A DNA stretch of 64,000 nucleotides from Paraneptunicella aestuarii (GCF_019900845.1 NZ_CP074570.1:3782001-3846000); one strand, 5' to 3'; positions 28,890 to 40,400 are shown, counted from the first letter of the stretch. Program-made: numbers and translations. The notes: generated by a model not told the origin, from the sequence alone.

Positions 28890-29402
28890 ATGATCAACTT
28901 TCTCGCTAGATTATCCAACCAACGCTGGGCATGGGGGACTTTGTTCTTTTCAGCATTGGCTCTGGAAGCCTCAGCTTTATACTTCCAGTATGGAATGGGA
29001 CTGGAACCCTGCATTATGTGTATTTACCAGCGCACAGCCGTTCTGGGCGTTTTACTCTCAGGCTTACTGGTATTCCTGATGAATAATGCGCTAACCCGAC
29101 TTATCGGCTTTATTGGCTGGGGGGTCTCAGCGATATGGGGATTATTGATTGCTATTGAGCATGTCGATATTCAAGGCGCAGCCAATCCCTTCTTCGTCAC
29201 CTGCGAAATTGTGCCGAACTTTCCCGTGCCATTACATGATTGGGTTCCCTTCTTCTTCGCCGCAACAGGCGATTGCGGAAAGATTGATTGGGAATTTCTG
29301 ACGTTAAGCATGCCACAATGGATGATTGTTATCTTTGCAGCTTATAGTGCAGTGTTCACCATTAGCCTGCTGGCTCGTCTTTTCTACCATCGTGCTATCT
29401 AA
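28890..29402 (+). CDS. dsbB: Disulfide bond formation protein B
   Basis: 170 residues with four membrane segments and the two redox pairs of DsbB in place: Cys41/Cys44 (EPCIMCIYQR) and Cys105/Cys129 in the second periplasmic loop (VTCEIVPNF, GDCGKIDW). It reoxidises DsbA and passes electrons to quinones in the inner membrane. The nhaB-dsbB order is the same as in E. coli and Vibrio. A weak terminator hairpin follows at 29424-29448. Confidence 0.96.
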   Translation: MINFLARLSNQRWAWGTLFFSALALEASALYFQYGMGLEPCIMCIYQRTAVLGVLLSGLLVFLMNNALTRLIGFIGWGVSAIWGLLIAIEHVDIQGAANPFFVTCEIVPNFPVPLHDWVPFFFAATGDCGKIDWEFLTLSMPQWMIVIFAAYSAVFTISLLARLFYHRAI

Positions 29403-29423
29403 ATCGGCTAAATCTGTTACCAG

Positions 29424-29448
29424 GCAGTTGTATTAAACACACAACTGC
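29424..29448 (+). terminator. Possible terminator after dsbB
   Basis: An 8-bp perfect stem GCAGTTGT / ACAACTGC with a 9-base loop, followed by TTTACCC. The T run is short, so termination may be partial. Confidence 0.5.
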
Positions 29449-29592
29449 TTTACCCATTCCCCCACTCTGGTTTGTCAATATCAGAAGTAAGCTCTCCGCC
29501 CATAGACATCACACCATTAAGCTCTATAATGGTTAAAATTAATACCAGAAAAATAATCTGAACAGCTTAAGAATCAAGCCAATGGGGGATAT

Positions 29593-30624
29593 ATGGCAAA
29601 TAAACCGCAACGTCGTGGATACATGTACACTCCCTTTGGTGGCAGAGAAGCACTTAATTCAGCCTTAGGCGAAAATATGGCACGACTGAGTGCCGGTAAA
29701 AGTCCTCGTGGTTTGCTAGCCTCTTCTCATCGAAAAGCGGATGAACTGGAACAAATACGACAGCACACATTAACCAATTTAGGCCGTTCAGTAACGAATT
29801 CAGAAAATCAGTTACGCCAAATACCTGGGCGATTTAGACAAGCTGATAATGACCTGCTTGCCAGAATAAGAGCTTCTGTAGAGCACCCGGGAGCAACTGC
29901 ACAAAGTACACGAGAAGCGCGTCGTGATGCGAAAGCAGATCATTCCATGGATAAAACCATGATCAGCACAACTAAACTACAACATGAAGCCAACTTATCA
30001 GTTAAAAGGCCTCAGCGAGATGCATTGCAAGCAACCCGCATATTGAACACCAGCCCAGGCATATATCCGGATCTATTTCCCAGACCCTTGGCTCATGTTA
30101 GACCTGATACGCCCTATTCAGCCGGAGACAAACTCTACATTCTAGGACATGGAGCGCCAAACTCAGATCGCATATATGCCCAAGGCAACGGTCTAGGTGG
30201 AAGTATGTCAGCTAAAGAATTGGCTGACCATCTGCAACAAGCCGGACTACACAAGAATGCGGTTGACTTACGCTTAACCGCATGTCAGGGCGTGCCCGTA
30301 GTGAATGGAACAGGAGACCCGGTACAGAAAACCAAAAACTCTGGTTCCCTGGTTCCTGAAGTAGCCAAAGAGATGGGACGTAGAGGGTATAACCACCTAA
30401 CAGTGACAGGATACCAAGGAAATGGCGTAACCTTTCCTTTTAACTCAAACACCCATTTACGCTCCAGCCCTGATGACGATCACAATCGAGTGAGAAGACA
30501 GGACGCTGCTATCAGCTATTCAGCACGAGATATGCGTCCCAGAAGAGCCTCTTTCTCAAGTTCAAGCAGCCAACCGTTAGCGAACAATGTGGGTGGCAGA
30601 GGTAGACGCAACAGCCTAACCTAA
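29593..30624 (+). CDS. Uncharacterised protein with caspase-like (clan CD) His/Cys signature
   Basis: 343 residues. The ATG at 29593 follows GGGGGATAT, a strong ribosome binding site. Residues 1-150 are basic, polar and probably largely helical or disordered (starting RRGYMYTPFGGREALN). Residues 178-290 form a compact alpha/beta-looking domain: a hydrophobic strand ending in HG (KLYILGHG, His186), a helix (SAKELADHLQQAG), then a second strand ending in a Cys (VDLRLTACQG, Cys231), and VTGYQGNG. Hydrophobic strand-HG and strand-(A)C is the signature of clan CD cysteine peptidases (caspases, MARTX/C80 processing domains). The tail is Arg/Ser-rich. There is no signal peptide. An effector, toxin or self-cleaving protein is possible; function is not established. 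It lies alone beside a tRNA gene. Confidence 0.7.
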   Translation: MANKPQRRGYMYTPFGGREALNSALGENMARLSAGKSPRGLLASSHRKADELEQIRQHTLTNLGRSVTNSENQLRQIPGRFRQADNDLLARIRASVEHPGATAQSTREARRDAKADHSMDKTMISTTKLQHEANLSVKRPQRDALQATRILNTSPGIYPDLFPRPLAHVRPDTPYSAGDKLYILGHGAPNSDRIYAQGNGLGGSMSAKELADHLQQAGLHKNAVDLRLTACQGVPVVNGTGDPVQKTKNSGSLVPEVAKEMGRRGYNHLTVTGYQGNGVTFPFNSNTHLRSSPDDDHNRVRRQDAAISYSARDMRPRRASFSSSSSQPLANNVGGRGRRNSLT

Positions 30625-30771
30625 CACTCAGAGCTCATTTGATGCATCACACCTGAACAAAGTAAGGCCATCATCCTCTCGGTTATTCATGAAGCAAGGG
30701 ACATTATGTCCCACCTTGCATTTAAGCCATCTGTGGATCAAAAATAAAAACCACAGCCCCAAAAACAACAA

Positions 30772-30791
30772 AACCCCGCATACGCGAGGTT
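30772..30791 (-). terminator. Terminator of the tRNA-Ser transcript
   Basis: An 8-bp stem with one mismatch (30772-30779 with 30784-30791, loop ATAC); on the minus strand it is followed by TTGTTGTTTTT. It lies 32 bp downstream of the tRNA CCA end. Confidence 0.7.
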
Positions 30792-30820
30792 GTAGTGACG
30801 TTTGCTAAACGTCCAAAAAC

Positions 30821-30913
<93 letters not shown>

Positions 30914-31107
30914 GAATTGTTGCCATTTAACCTACTCTTTTGAAAGAGTTAAAGGGCTAAATGTGGATGCGAAGTTTAATGATTGGAGAAAGGAAGTCAA
31001 CGAATTTTTATTGATTCACGCTCGTCTGCTGAGGATTTGTGCAATACGAGGAAATATTATTGAATGTTCGATTCAAGTCGGATTAAAAAAGTGAAAGCCA
31101 GATAGCA

Positions 31108-31131
31108 AAAAAGGCCGCAATCGGCCTTTTT
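31108..31131. terminator. Terminator after csrA
   Basis: A 10-bp perfect stem AAAAAGGCCG / CGGCCTTTTT with loop CAAT, about 20 bp beyond the csrA stop. It is symmetrical, so it could act in both directions. Confidence 0.9.
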
Positions 31132-31152
31132 GTAACAGCAAACAGGAAACCC

Positions 31153-31374
31153 TTATTCGCTGTCGTTTCGCTCTGCAGCAGCTTGTTCGTGAGCTGCTAA
31201 TTGCGCATTCTTTTCAGCTTGTATGCGCATATAGATTTCTTCACGATGGACAGATACTTCTTTAGGCGCATTTACACCAATTCGTACCTGATTTCCTTTA
31301 ACACCCAAAACAGTGACTGTCACTTCGTCACCAATCATAAGGGTCTCACCAACACGTCTGGTCAAGATCAGCAT
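31153..31374 (-). CDS. csrA: Carbon storage regulator CsrA
   Basis: 73 residues, beginning [18 protein letters not shown] and containing [16 protein letters not shown], the RNA-binding strands and Arg44 region of CsrA/RsmA. It is a dimeric protein that binds GGA motifs in mRNA leaders and controls carbon storage, motility and biofilm. The C-terminal tail (about 12 residues rich in Ala and Glu) is longer than in E. coli. AGGAG lies 7 bases before the ATG. It is between alaS and tRNA-Ser as usual. Confidence 0.98.
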   Translation of the reverse strand: MLILTRRVGETLMIGDEVTVTVLGVKGNQVRIGVNAPKEVSVHREEIYMRIQAEKNAQLAAHEQAAAERNDSE

Positions 31375-31512
31375 TTTGTTACTCCTGTTCCGTACTCCGA
31401 AATTTAAGTGTCCTCTTAAACATTAGCTTAGTTTGCCAGTAAAACCAGCGAAACCGTCCTGCTAACACCATTCCTTGTTTTTGTGTCACAGCAAAAACTG
31501 GTTAGGCGAGGA

Positions 31513-34110
31513 TTATAGCTTATCCTGTAACCATGTCGAGACCGAGTTCAGCGCATTTTCTAGGTTTTCCGGCTGATTTCCGCCAGCTTGAGCCATGTCG
31601 GGTCGGCCGCCGCCCTTGCCACCAACCTGCTGCGCGACAAAATTGACCAATTCACCCGCTTTCACTTTTTCGGTTAATTTTTTTGTCACACCGGCGATTA
31701 AGTTTACTTTTTCACCAGATGCAGTGGCCAATAAGAGCACAACTTCGCCAATTTGATTCTTCAAATCATCAACCATGGTTCTTAACGCGCCAGCTTCAAC
31801 CCCTTCCAAACGTGATATCAACACATTAGTACCGTTAATTTGTACCATGGCAGAAAGCAAATCTGAGCTGGCATTGCTGGCCAACTTCTGCTGCAACGCT
31901 TTGTTATCTTTCTCAAGCTGCTTCTGTTGTTCCAGAAGTTGATTCAAGCGAGCAGCCAGTGATTGTGCATCAGTCTTCAACTGCTTGGCTAAATCATTCA
32001 GTAACTTACTTTCAGATTGAGCAAATTCAAGAGCAGCCTGACCTGTCACAGCCTCAATACGGCGAACACCGGCAGCAATACCGGCTTCTGAAATAATACG
32101 GAATAAACCGATATCACCGGTGCGAGATACGTGTGTACCGCCGCAAAGCTCCAATGAAAACTCACCCATGGAAACGACACGTACTTCATCGTCGTACTTC
32201 TCACCAAACAGCGCCATGGCACCAGCCGCTTTCGCTGAATCCAAATCCATTAATCGGGTTTGCAAGTCATGATTGGCACGAACCTGTTCGTTAACCAACA
32301 CCTCAACTTGCTTCAATTCATCAGCTGTTACGGCTTCCAAATGGGAGAAGTCAAAACGCAGCTTGTCTTCTGTAACCAATGAACCTTTCTGGTTTACATG
32401 AGCACCCAACACTTGCTTTAACGCAGCATGCAATAAGTGAGTGGCACTGTGGTTTAGCTTGATATTGGCACGGCGTACAGTATCAATTTCAGCGTTGGCG
32501 GCTTCGCCCAGTTTTACTGTACCCGCCATTTTCCCTCTGTGGGCAATAGCCTGATTCAGTTTCACTGTGTCTGTAACAATGAAGTCACCACCAGCAACCT
32601 TGATGTGGCCTGTATCGCCAACCTGACCACCAGATTCTGCATAGAAAGGCGTAATATCCAGAACCACAATGCCTTCTTCACCGTCATTGAGTTGCTCAAC
32701 AGATTCGCCATTCTTATACAACTCAATAACCTTGGCTTGCCCTGATTCATGATCGTAACCGGTAAAGTCAGAGGCTTTATCAGAAGTGATCTGATCATTG
32801 TAATCCGTACCAAATTGGCTGGCTTGTTGCGCACGTTGACGCTGTTTGGTCATTTCAGCTTCAAAGCCTTCCATATCCAATTGCAGCTCTTTTTCGCGCA
32901 ATACGTCAGCGGTCAAGTCAACCGGAAAGCCGTATGTGTCATAAAGCTTGAATACCACTTCACCTGAAAGCGTATCGGAACTCATGTTTTGGATGGCATC
33001 TTCCAGAATCGCCATACCGCGATCCAGCGTTCGAGCAAACTGCTCTTCTTCCAGTCTTAATACTTTTTCGATAATTTCGCGTTGTGTCTTCAACTCTGGG
33101 TAAGCTTCGCCCATTTGCTCGATCAACGCAGCAACCAGCTTATAGAAGAAAACGTCTTGAGCACCCACTTTGTAACCATGACGTACAGCACGACGAATAA
33201 TACGGCGCAATACATAGCCGCGGCCTTCATTAGAAGGAATAACACCGTCGGCAATCAGGAAGCTACAGGAGCGAATATGGTCAGCAATAACGCGCAAGGA
33301 TTTGTCATCCAGCTTATCGCTACCACACACTTTCGCAGCCGCTTTAATTAGAGCCTGAAAGATGTCGATTTCATAGTTACTATGAACGTTTTGCAGAATT
33401 GCAGAAATACGTTCCAAGCCCATGCCGGTATCAATAGAAGGCTTGGGAAGCGGATCCATTTTACCGTCAGCAGAACGGTTAAATTGCATGAAAACCAGGT
33501 TCCAGATTTCAATGAAACGATCGCCGTCTTCTTCTGGCGATCCCGGAGGGCCACCCCAAATATGCTCACCGTGATCATAGAAAATTTCAGAACAAGGGCC
33601 GCAAGGGCCAGTGTCACCCATTGACCAGAAGTTGTCGGATGTCGCAATACGAATGATCTTTTCTGCTGGCAAACCAATCTCATTTTGCCAGATGCCATAA
33701 GCTTCATCGTCTTCTGCGTACACAGTGACCAGCAACTTTTCAACAGGCAGTTGTAGTTCTTCGGTTAGAAATGTCCAGGCGAACTTGATAGCGTCGGATT
33801 TGAAATAGTCGCCAAAGCTGAAATTCCCCAACATCTCAAAGAAAGTATGATGACGAGCAGTGTACCCAACATTCTCTAAATCATTGTGTTTACCACCGGC
33901 TCGCACACAACGCTGCGACGTTGTCGCTCGTGTATAGGAACGTTGATCTTGACCAAGGAAAACATCCTTGAACTGGTTCATGCCGGCATTCGTGAACAAT
34001 AAAGTAGGATCATCTGCCGGTACCAGGGACGAACTTGCAACTTCCTGATGGTTGTTGCGAACAAAAAAGTCGAGGAAAGAACGTCTAATTTCAGCAGTAC
34101 TTTTGTACAT
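31513..34110 (-). CDS. alaS: Alanyl-tRNA synthetase
   Basis: 865 residues from the ATG at 34110 ([16 protein letters not shown]), which matches the E. coli start and follows AGGA; the upstream in-frame ATG at 34161 would add 17 residues with no homology. The class-II catalytic domain is clear ([25 protein letters not shown]), the editing domain carries HSATHLLH and CGGTHV for zinc, and the C-Ala domain ends in [11 protein letters not shown]. It charges tRNA-Ala and hydrolyses mischarged Ser/Gly. It lies downstream of recX on the same strand, with csrA following. Confidence 0.98.
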   Translation of the reverse strand: MYKSTAEIRRSFLDFFVRNNHQEVASSSLVPADDPTLLFTNAGMNQFKDVFLGQDQRSYTRATTSQRCVRAGGKHNDLENVGYTARHHTFFEMLGNFSFGDYFKSDAIKFAWTFLTEELQLPVEKLLVTVYAEDDEAYGIWQNEIGLPAEKIIRIATSDNFWSMGDTGPCGPCSEIFYDHGEHIWGGPPGSPEEDGDRFIEIWNLVFMQFNRSADGKMDPLPKPSIDTGMGLERISAILQNVHSNYEIDIFQALIKAAAKVCGSDKLDDKSLRVIADHIRSCSFLIADGVIPSNEGRGYVLRRIIRRAVRHGYKVGAQDVFFYKLVAALIEQMGEAYPELKTQREIIEKVLRLEEEQFARTLDRGMAILEDAIQNMSSDTLSGEVVFKLYDTYGFPVDLTADVLREKELQLDMEGFEAEMTKQRQRAQQASQFGTDYNDQITSDKASDFTGYDHESGQAKVIELYKNGESVEQLNDGEEGIVVLDITPFYAESGGQVGDTGHIKVAGGDFIVTDTVKLNQAIAHRGKMAGTVKLGEAANAEIDTVRRANIKLNHSATHLLHAALKQVLGAHVNQKGSLVTEDKLRFDFSHLEAVTADELKQVEVLVNEQVRANHDLQTRLMDLDSAKAAGAMALFGEKYDDEVRVVSMGEFSLELCGGTHVSRTGDIGLFRIISEAGIAAGVRRIEAVTGQAALEFAQSESKLLNDLAKQLKTDAQSLAARLNQLLEQQKQLEKDNKALQQKLASNASSDLLSAMVQINGTNVLISRLEGVEAGALRTMVDDLKNQIGEVVLLLATASGEKVNLIAGVTKKLTEKVKAGELVNFVAQQVGGKGGGRPDMAQAGGNQPENLENALNSVSTWLQDKL

Positions 34111-34266
34111 TGCAAATCCTGTATTTATCAATTGGGTACTCGTCAAATTTAAGGGCGGCACAATATCATGGATCCGCTGATAAAAACAGCGTCTGAGCGA
34201 TGATTATCAATATCGAAAAAAGGAATTTTGGCAGGAGAATTTACCCCAGGAATCACGCTCGCAAAT

Positions 34267-34803
34267 TTAGCCGTCAAAATCATTAAAAGGGTAAACACCG
34301 AAGACCTCATGAGCATTAAAACCACGATTACGCAAAAAATTGCAACGCTTGGCGTGCTCTTTGGCATCTCGGGGTTTGCTGTCACCGAATTTAGATTCGG
34401 CCGCCTCTCGCGCTTGCTCTTGCCAATCCACATCCAACTCTTCTAGCACCAACTGCAAAACACTGTTGCTAATCCCTTTGTGTTGTCCTTCTGCGAGAAT
34501 ATAGTTCTCGCCGTATCCTTTACTCAAACGTCGATGCACAAGTTGTTCTGCGAAACGCCTGTCGGATTGCAACTCAGATTCCTGATATTTCGCCAGCACT
34601 TCCAGACACAAATCCTTGGGATAACCTTTTTGCTGCAATTTTCTAATAATCTCATTGAATCCATGTTCCCGTTGTGCAAGATAACGGGTAATAGTGAACT
34701 GAATCTGCCTGCGGATTTCATCCTCGTTAAATTCAGTGCTATTGTCGGTGTCGGTTTCACCGCTTGTTTCAATGTAAGAACTGTCAAAATCATCAATATC
34801 CAT
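34267..34803 (-). CDS. recX: Recombination regulator RecX
   Basis: 178 residues with an acidic, Asp/Thr-rich N-terminal extension of about 27 residues and then the RecX three-helix repeats (TITRYLAQREHGFNEIIRKLQQKGYP, SDRRFAEQLVHRRLSKGYG, FLRNRGFNAHEVF). RecX caps and inhibits RecA filaments. In most gammaproteobacteria it follows recA directly; here recA is 19 kb away and recX starts its own unit, with its ATG only 17 bp from the divergent start at 34821. No ribosome binding site is evident before this ATG, so the start or a leaderless message is open. Confidence 0.92.
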   Translation of the reverse strand: MDIDDFDSSYIETSGETDTDNSTEFNEDEIRRQIQFTITRYLAQREHGFNEIIRKLQQKGYPKDLCLEVLAKYQESELQSDRRFAEQLVHRRLSKGYGENYILAEGQHKGISNSVLQLVLEELDVDWQEQAREAAESKFGDSKPRDAKEHAKRCNFLRNRGFNAHEVFGVYPFNDFDG

Positions 34804-34820
34804 ATAGCTCGATACTCAAT

Positions 34821-36005
34821 ATGTCTGAAGAGATAGAAATAACCAGTAAGTTTATCAGTAATATTCAGGAAATCGATCCTCAACAATGGAATGCCTTGCT
34901 ACCCAAAGAAGGTAGTCATTATCCATTTGTTCAGCATCGCTTTTTAGCATTATTAGAATCCTCTGGTGTCGTCGGAAAAATAGATGATGAAAAAGAAGAA
35001 GCGTTTGATACAGGCTGGCAACCTTTTCACTATTGTGTATTTAAAGAAGAGCAGCTCATCGCTGCCATGCCTCTTTACCAAAAGCAACACAGTATGGGCG
35101 AATACGTGTTTGATTGGGGATGGGCTGACGCTTACCACCGATACGGACTGAGCTACTACCCTAAACTAACGGCCTGCATTCCCTTCACCCCGGTAACAGG
35201 GCCTAGATTATTGTTACATCCACAAGCACCTGAACATATCACTCGTTGGATAACACAAGACTTGTTGCAACAAACAAGGCAATCCGGGGCTTCATCAATA
35301 CATGTGTTATTTCCAGAACCCTCTCTGTCAGAGCAATTTAAAGCACAGAACTGGCTGCAACGTAAAAGTGTGCAATTCCAATGGTTCAATCATCACTACA
35401 CAAACTTTGAGGACTTTCTGGCAAACTTTAGTTCTCGCAAGCGCAAAAATGTGAGGAAAGAACGCGCAGGTATTGAAGATTCCGGCATCAAAATCGAACG
35501 CTTGTCTGGCAATGAGATAACACCACAACACATGCAGTTGTTTTTTCATTGCTACCAACAAACCTATTTAAAACGCAGCGGTCACGGTGGTTATCTGAAT
35601 AGAGAGTTCTTCATGGGGCTTCTTGAAATCATGGCTGACAACTTAATGCTCGTCGTTGCATCCCGTAATTCGATTCCCATAGCATCGGCTTTGTATTTTA
35701 GAGACAACACTCACCTTTACGGCCGTTATTGGGGCTGCTTGCAAGACGTCAAGGATCTGCATTTTGAGTGTTGTTACTATCAGGGAATTGAATACTGTAT
35801 TGAGCAAGGGTTAAAAGAATTTAACCCTGGTACACAAGGCGAGCACAAAATCCAGCGAGGCTTTGAACCCATTTTTTGTTACTCCAACCATTGGCTGGCT
35901 GAACCCGCCTTTCATAGAGCAGTACAAAATTTCTTATTGGAAGAAGAGCCTCATATCAACCTATACAAGCAAGAAGCTGAAAGACTACTGCCCTTTAAAC
36001 AATAG
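34821..36005 (+). CDS. GNAT-superfamily protein of the DUF482 / peptidogalycan-biosynthesis (COG3146) type
   Basis: 394 residues from the ATG at 34821. The blocks HYPFVQHRFLALLESSG, YVFDWGWADAYHRYGL, YYPKLTACIPFTPVTGPRLL and FNPGTQGEHKIQRGF are those of the COG3146 family, a double-GNAT, FemAB-like group annotated as N-acyltransferases; no substrate is proved. The frame is open 57 bases further upstream, but that would overlap recX. Its last 21 bases overlap the 3' end of the DUF808 gene on the other strand. Confidence 0.85.
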   Translation: MSEEIEITSKFISNIQEIDPQQWNALLPKEGSHYPFVQHRFLALLESSGVVGKIDDEKEEAFDTGWQPFHYCVFKEEQLIAAMPLYQKQHSMGEYVFDWGWADAYHRYGLSYYPKLTACIPFTPVTGPRLLLHPQAPEHITRWITQDLLQQTRQSGASSIHVLFPEPSLSEQFKAQNWLQRKSVQFQWFNHHYTNFEDFLANFSSRKRKNVRKERAGIEDSGIKIERLSGNEITPQHMQLFFHCYQQTYLKRSGHGGYLNREFFMGLLEIMADNLMLVVASRNSIPIASALYFRDNTHLYGRYWGCLQDVKDLHFECCYYQGIEYCIEQGLKEFNPGTQGEHKIQRGFEPIFCYSNHWLAEPAFHRAVQNFLLEEEPHINLYKQEAERLLPFKQ

Positions 36006-36932
36006 TTTTTGACCTGTTTGCACCCCACCTAACACCAAAGCACCAACAATAAGGCCGATAAGCAAACTGAATAATACGGGCAGTATCATGGCAAGTGCGG
36101 AACCTATCACTTCGATATTCTCAGCCCAGAGACTGACAGGTTCCAACAAATGATGAATAAAGGGTACGCCATGAACAATAATACCGCCGCCAACAAGGAA
36201 CATGGCAATGGTTCCAACTACCGACAAGGATTTCATCAAGAATGGGGCAAAACGTAATAAAGCTCTCCCCAAAGCACGTTTGAAAGGCTTTACACTGGAA
36301 CCTTGAGCATCACGAAGCAGGTACAATCCAAGATCATCCAATTTTACGATAGCGGCCACCAGCCCATAAACAAACACTGTAAATCCGATCGCTAATAGTG
36401 AAAGTGACACTATTTGCTGACCCAATTCAGCCTCTTGCATAGACCCCAACATGATCACCACAATTTCAGCCGATAAAATGAAGTCAGTGCGTATAGCCCC
36501 TTGTACTTTTTTCTTCTCAAATTGCAGCATATCTGCATTAGGATCCGTTAACACCTGCATAATCTCCTGCTGATTACGCATATCGTCTTCGGGATCATGC
36601 AGAAATTTATGTGCCAATTTTTCAAATCCTTCAAAACACAAGTAAGCACCACCCAGCATCAGAAGAATCGTAATCAAAACAGGTAAGAAAGCGCTGATCA
36701 GCAGCGCTGAGGGAACAAGAATGAGTTTATTAAGAAAAGAGCCCTTAGCCACCGCCCAAACCACTGGCAGCTCCCGCTCTGCTCTAACTCCAGAGACCTG
36801 CTCAGCATTTAACGCCAAATCGTCGCCTAAAACACCTGCCGTTTTCTGAGCAGCAACTTTAGAAATAACAGCAACATCATCCAAAACCGTTGCAATATCA
36901 TCAATGAGAGCTAATAAGTTACCAACAGCCAT
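35985..36932 (-). CDS. DUF808 membrane protein (YedI-like)
   Basis: 315 residues with six or so hydrophobic segments. The N terminus (GNLLALIDDIATVLDDVAVISKVAAQKTAGVLGDDLALNAEQV in part) and GGAYLCFEGFEKLAHKF are hallmarks of DUF808 proteins such as E. coli YedI. The function is unknown; an inner-membrane location is expected. AGGGA precedes the ATG. The gene overlaps the GNAT-like gene tail to tail by 21 bp, so readthrough from either side would be antisense. Confidence 0.9.
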   Translation of the reverse strand: MAVGNLLALIDDIATVLDDVAVISKVAAQKTAGVLGDDLALNAEQVSGVRAERELPVVWAVAKGSFLNKLILVPSALLISAFLPVLITILLMLGGAYLCFEGFEKLAHKFLHDPEDDMRNQQEIMQVLTDPNADMLQFEKKKVQGAIRTDFILSAEIVVIMLGSMQEAELGQQIVSLSLLAIGFTVFVYGLVAAIVKLDDLGLYLLRDAQGSSVKPFKRALGRALLRFAPFLMKSLSVVGTIAMFLVGGGIIVHGVPFIHHLLEPVSLWAENIEVIGSALAMILPVLFSLLIGLIVGALVLGGVQTGQKLLFKGQ

Positions 36933-37478
36933 TTAAAATCCCTTAACTTTTGTGTGTAAATCGATTTAGATATTTTCACGAGTACGAAAATCAAAATGCG
37001 TAATAATCATAAGCATTTATATTCAGATAAGAAAGAATGAAATGCTTTTATATTTTTTATCTAAGGCTTATTAGTTATTAAATGAAATACCTCTGCAAGT
37101 TTATCTCACCACAGATCAAGAAAATGACATAACCTATTGTTTATAATGAAAATAATAAAAAACGTTAAACGCTGGCATTTGGCCATATCAATTCAGCTTA
37201 TTACTCTAGAGGTAAATTAATTACTTTTTATTACAAGAAAATATTGGCTGTTTTCTTTGTCTCGGCTAGTATTTTTACCACCTTACTTTGAAAGGTACAC
37301 ATTTGTAATTGTAAACGTCTTTGCAACATTCTGAATTTAGTTATGTTTCGGTAAATAACAAAAATAATATCAATTAGAGTTGTCACACGATTTATCGCAT
37401 CTCACGAAACATTTATTGGTTTACCTGCAGCACTCCCTGTTCAAATGTATGCAAACAACTATAAGGTGGTCTAATCAC
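36933..37478. other. AT-rich intergenic region between DUF808 and subtilase genes
   Basis: 546 bp between divergent genes, strongly AT-rich. It holds an imperfect inverted repeat AAGCATTT ... AAATGCTT near 37012-37047 but no ORF with a ribosome binding site. It must contain both promoters. Nothing else recognised. Confidence 0.4.
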
Positions 37479-40400
37479 ATGTCATTTAATCAACCGTTAG
37501 CGTCTTCAAAGACAGCTCTCGCAGTGTGTCTTGCTTTGGGTACTATCGGATCTGCCGCTGTCATGGCTGACGATATCAACACAACAGGTAAACAACCCTC
37601 AGTAGTCAAAACCATTAACCCATTATCTGAAACAAAGAAACCCTTTGTTAACAGTATTGGCAAATCAACCTACATTGTTCGCTTGCAATCGCCTTCTATC
37701 GCAGCGTACAACGGAGGAATTGGCGGTATGATGGGTACCAGCCTAAAATCCTCTGGTAAGAATGTACTGAATGTTAAAGCACCCGAGGTGCAAACCTACC
37801 GTACGTTTCTTGAAACTCAACAACGCAACGTGATGCAAGCCAGTAATCAAGCAATTGGTCGTGACATCAGTGTTAAATATCAATATAGCCATGTATTCAA
37901 TGGTATGGCGATGGAGCTGACCGATCAGGAAGCCAAAGTTATCGCAAAGCTTCCTGGCGTGTTAAGTATTGAAAAAGAACGTTTTGAACAGCCCAACACC
38001 GATGCAGGCCCAGCCTGGATTGGAGCAACCAAATTCTGGGAATTCGATAAAAAAGGCTTAAAAGGCAATGCCGGTGAGGGCGTTGTTGTTGCCGTTCTGG
38101 ATACAGGTATCAACCACGACCATGCTGCTTTTGCAGACATCGGTGGTGATGGTTACGACCATACCAACCCGCTAGGCAGCGGAAATTATATTCCAGGAAG
38201 CTACTGTGATGTCGTTGATCCTAATTTCTGTAACGATAAACTTATCGGTGCATGGAATATGGTTAACTCTCCACAGGATCCTCATTCACCAGAAGATTCC
38301 GATGGTCACGGTAGCCATACAGCGAGCACTGCAGCAGGTAACGTTGTCACTAACGCAACCTTGGTAGCACCAACCGCAGATTTGGTCGTAGAAGCTTCTG
38401 GTGTCGCTCCTCATGCGAACATTATCGCCTATGACGTTTGTATCGACAGTTGCCCAGGCTCTGCATTATTAGCAGCCGTTGAGCAAGTCGTTATTGACGC
38501 ATCTGCACTACCTAATGGTATTCAAGCATTAAACTACTCTATTTCTGGTGGAGAAGATCCATACAATGATGCAGTAGAACTTGGCTTCCTGAACGCGACA
38601 GCAGCCGGTATTTACGTGGCTACCTCAGCGGGTAACAGTGGCCCAACAGCCGGTAGTACAGGCCATGCTTCACCCTGGGTTTCCACGACTGCCGCATTGA
38701 CCCATAACAGAACGTTAGTGAATAGCGTTGTTGGCATGACCAGTGACGGAGCAAGTCTGGCTGATTTACAAGGTAAAGGCTTTACTTCAGCATACGGTCC
38801 TGCCGACATCGTTTATGCAGGTGATTTTCCAACCACTGACGGCACATCGAATGAAACCAATCCAGCTCAATGTCTAGAGCCATTCCCTCCCGGTCATTTT
38901 AACGGTGAAATCGTTATCTGTGATCGCGGTAGCATTGCTCGCGTAGACAAAGGTGCCAACGTATTAGCTGGCGGTGCAGGAGGTTTGATTCTTGTCAATG
39001 CCGCAGCAAATGGGGATTCAACCAGTAACGACGCTCATTACTTGCCAGCCGTTCACTTGGGCTACACAAATGGTCAAACATTGAAAGATTGGGTGGCTAA
39101 CAATACCAATACTCGCGCTTCTATCGGTGGCAATTCATTACTGTTGGACAAAGATATTGCTGATATTACCGCAGGATTCAGTTCTCGTGGCCCAGCGTCC
39201 AAAATTGATGTTATCAAGCCTGATATTGGCGCTCCGGGTGTTGATATTATCGCAGCCTATAACACCACAGAAACCAGCTCTGGCGATGAGTATGGCTTCT
39301 TGTCAGGAACATCAATGTCCAGCCCTCACAACGCGGGCGCAGGCGCGCTTATTGCGGGCTCTACTGACTGGTCTCCTTATGCCATTAAATCGGCTATTAT
39401 GATGACCTCCAAAGGCGCAGGGATCTTCAAAGAAGATGGGGAAACTCATGCGGATGCCTTCGACACGGGTGCGGGTCGTATTAACCTGAAAAACGTTCTG
39501 AACGCAGGTTTGATTCTGAATGAAACACCAGAGAACTTCCTGGCTGCCAACCCAGCCTTGGGTGGTGATCCCAAGTCGTTGAACATCGCCAGTATGCAAG
39601 ATAACAACTGTGTACACGGCTGCACCTGGACAAGAACCGTCACCAATGTCAATGACCGTGCCACTTCATGGTTGTTGTCTGGCGTTTCTGAAGCAGCGGG
39701 CTTCAACGTTTCAGTAGATCCATTCTTCATTCGTCTCGAAAAAGGCGAAAGTGCAGATATTCAGGTCTCAGTAGATAGCGCCTTTGCTGAAGCAGATTGG
39801 AACTTTGGTCATGTGTTAATGTTCCCTCTGGATATCGATCTGGAAATCCTGCATATGCCAGTAGCCGCCTTTGCTTCCAAGTCGTCAACGCCATACATGG
39901 TTTACACCGTTGATCAAGCGGAAGTGAAAAAAGGCGATGTGGTAACCTACCAAATCGACCTGAGTAACGGCCCTCTTGAAGATACCATTACGGTAAGTTC
40001 AACCTTACCTCAAGGTCTGAGCTATGTTGAAGGTTCTGCGACTCAAAGCGTTGCCCAAGGTACCACTGACAGCGCATTTGCTTTCGATGGCAATAGCTTC
40101 AACTGGACAGGTACATTAAACAAATCAGCATTGGAGCTAAATGCCTCTACTGATTCACCAGCAGGTTACTTGCCTCTGAGTCTGTTTGGTGTAGCGCCTG
40201 AAACCTGTCCATCCAACTGTGACGATGGTGCGTTAATCTTCAGTGTTGATTCGTTCACCTTTAACGGTGCAACTTACGACCAGGTCATCTTCTCAATGAA
40301 CGGTACTTTGGAAGTAGGTACAGCCAGCGGTGTAGCTATCTCTGCAACTAACAGTCAACTTCCAAACGAAGCGGCACCAAATAACATTTTGGCTCCGCTG

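Noticed and set aside
33082..33743. Several long frames opposite alaS
   Set aside because: They are shadows of a highly conserved gene with no start signals of their own.
37300..37320. Second copy of AATTGTAAACG, resembling the palindrome ahead of the patatin gene
   Set aside because: Only one half-site is present upstream of the subtilase; an 11-base match in AT-rich DNA is too weak for a shared operator.
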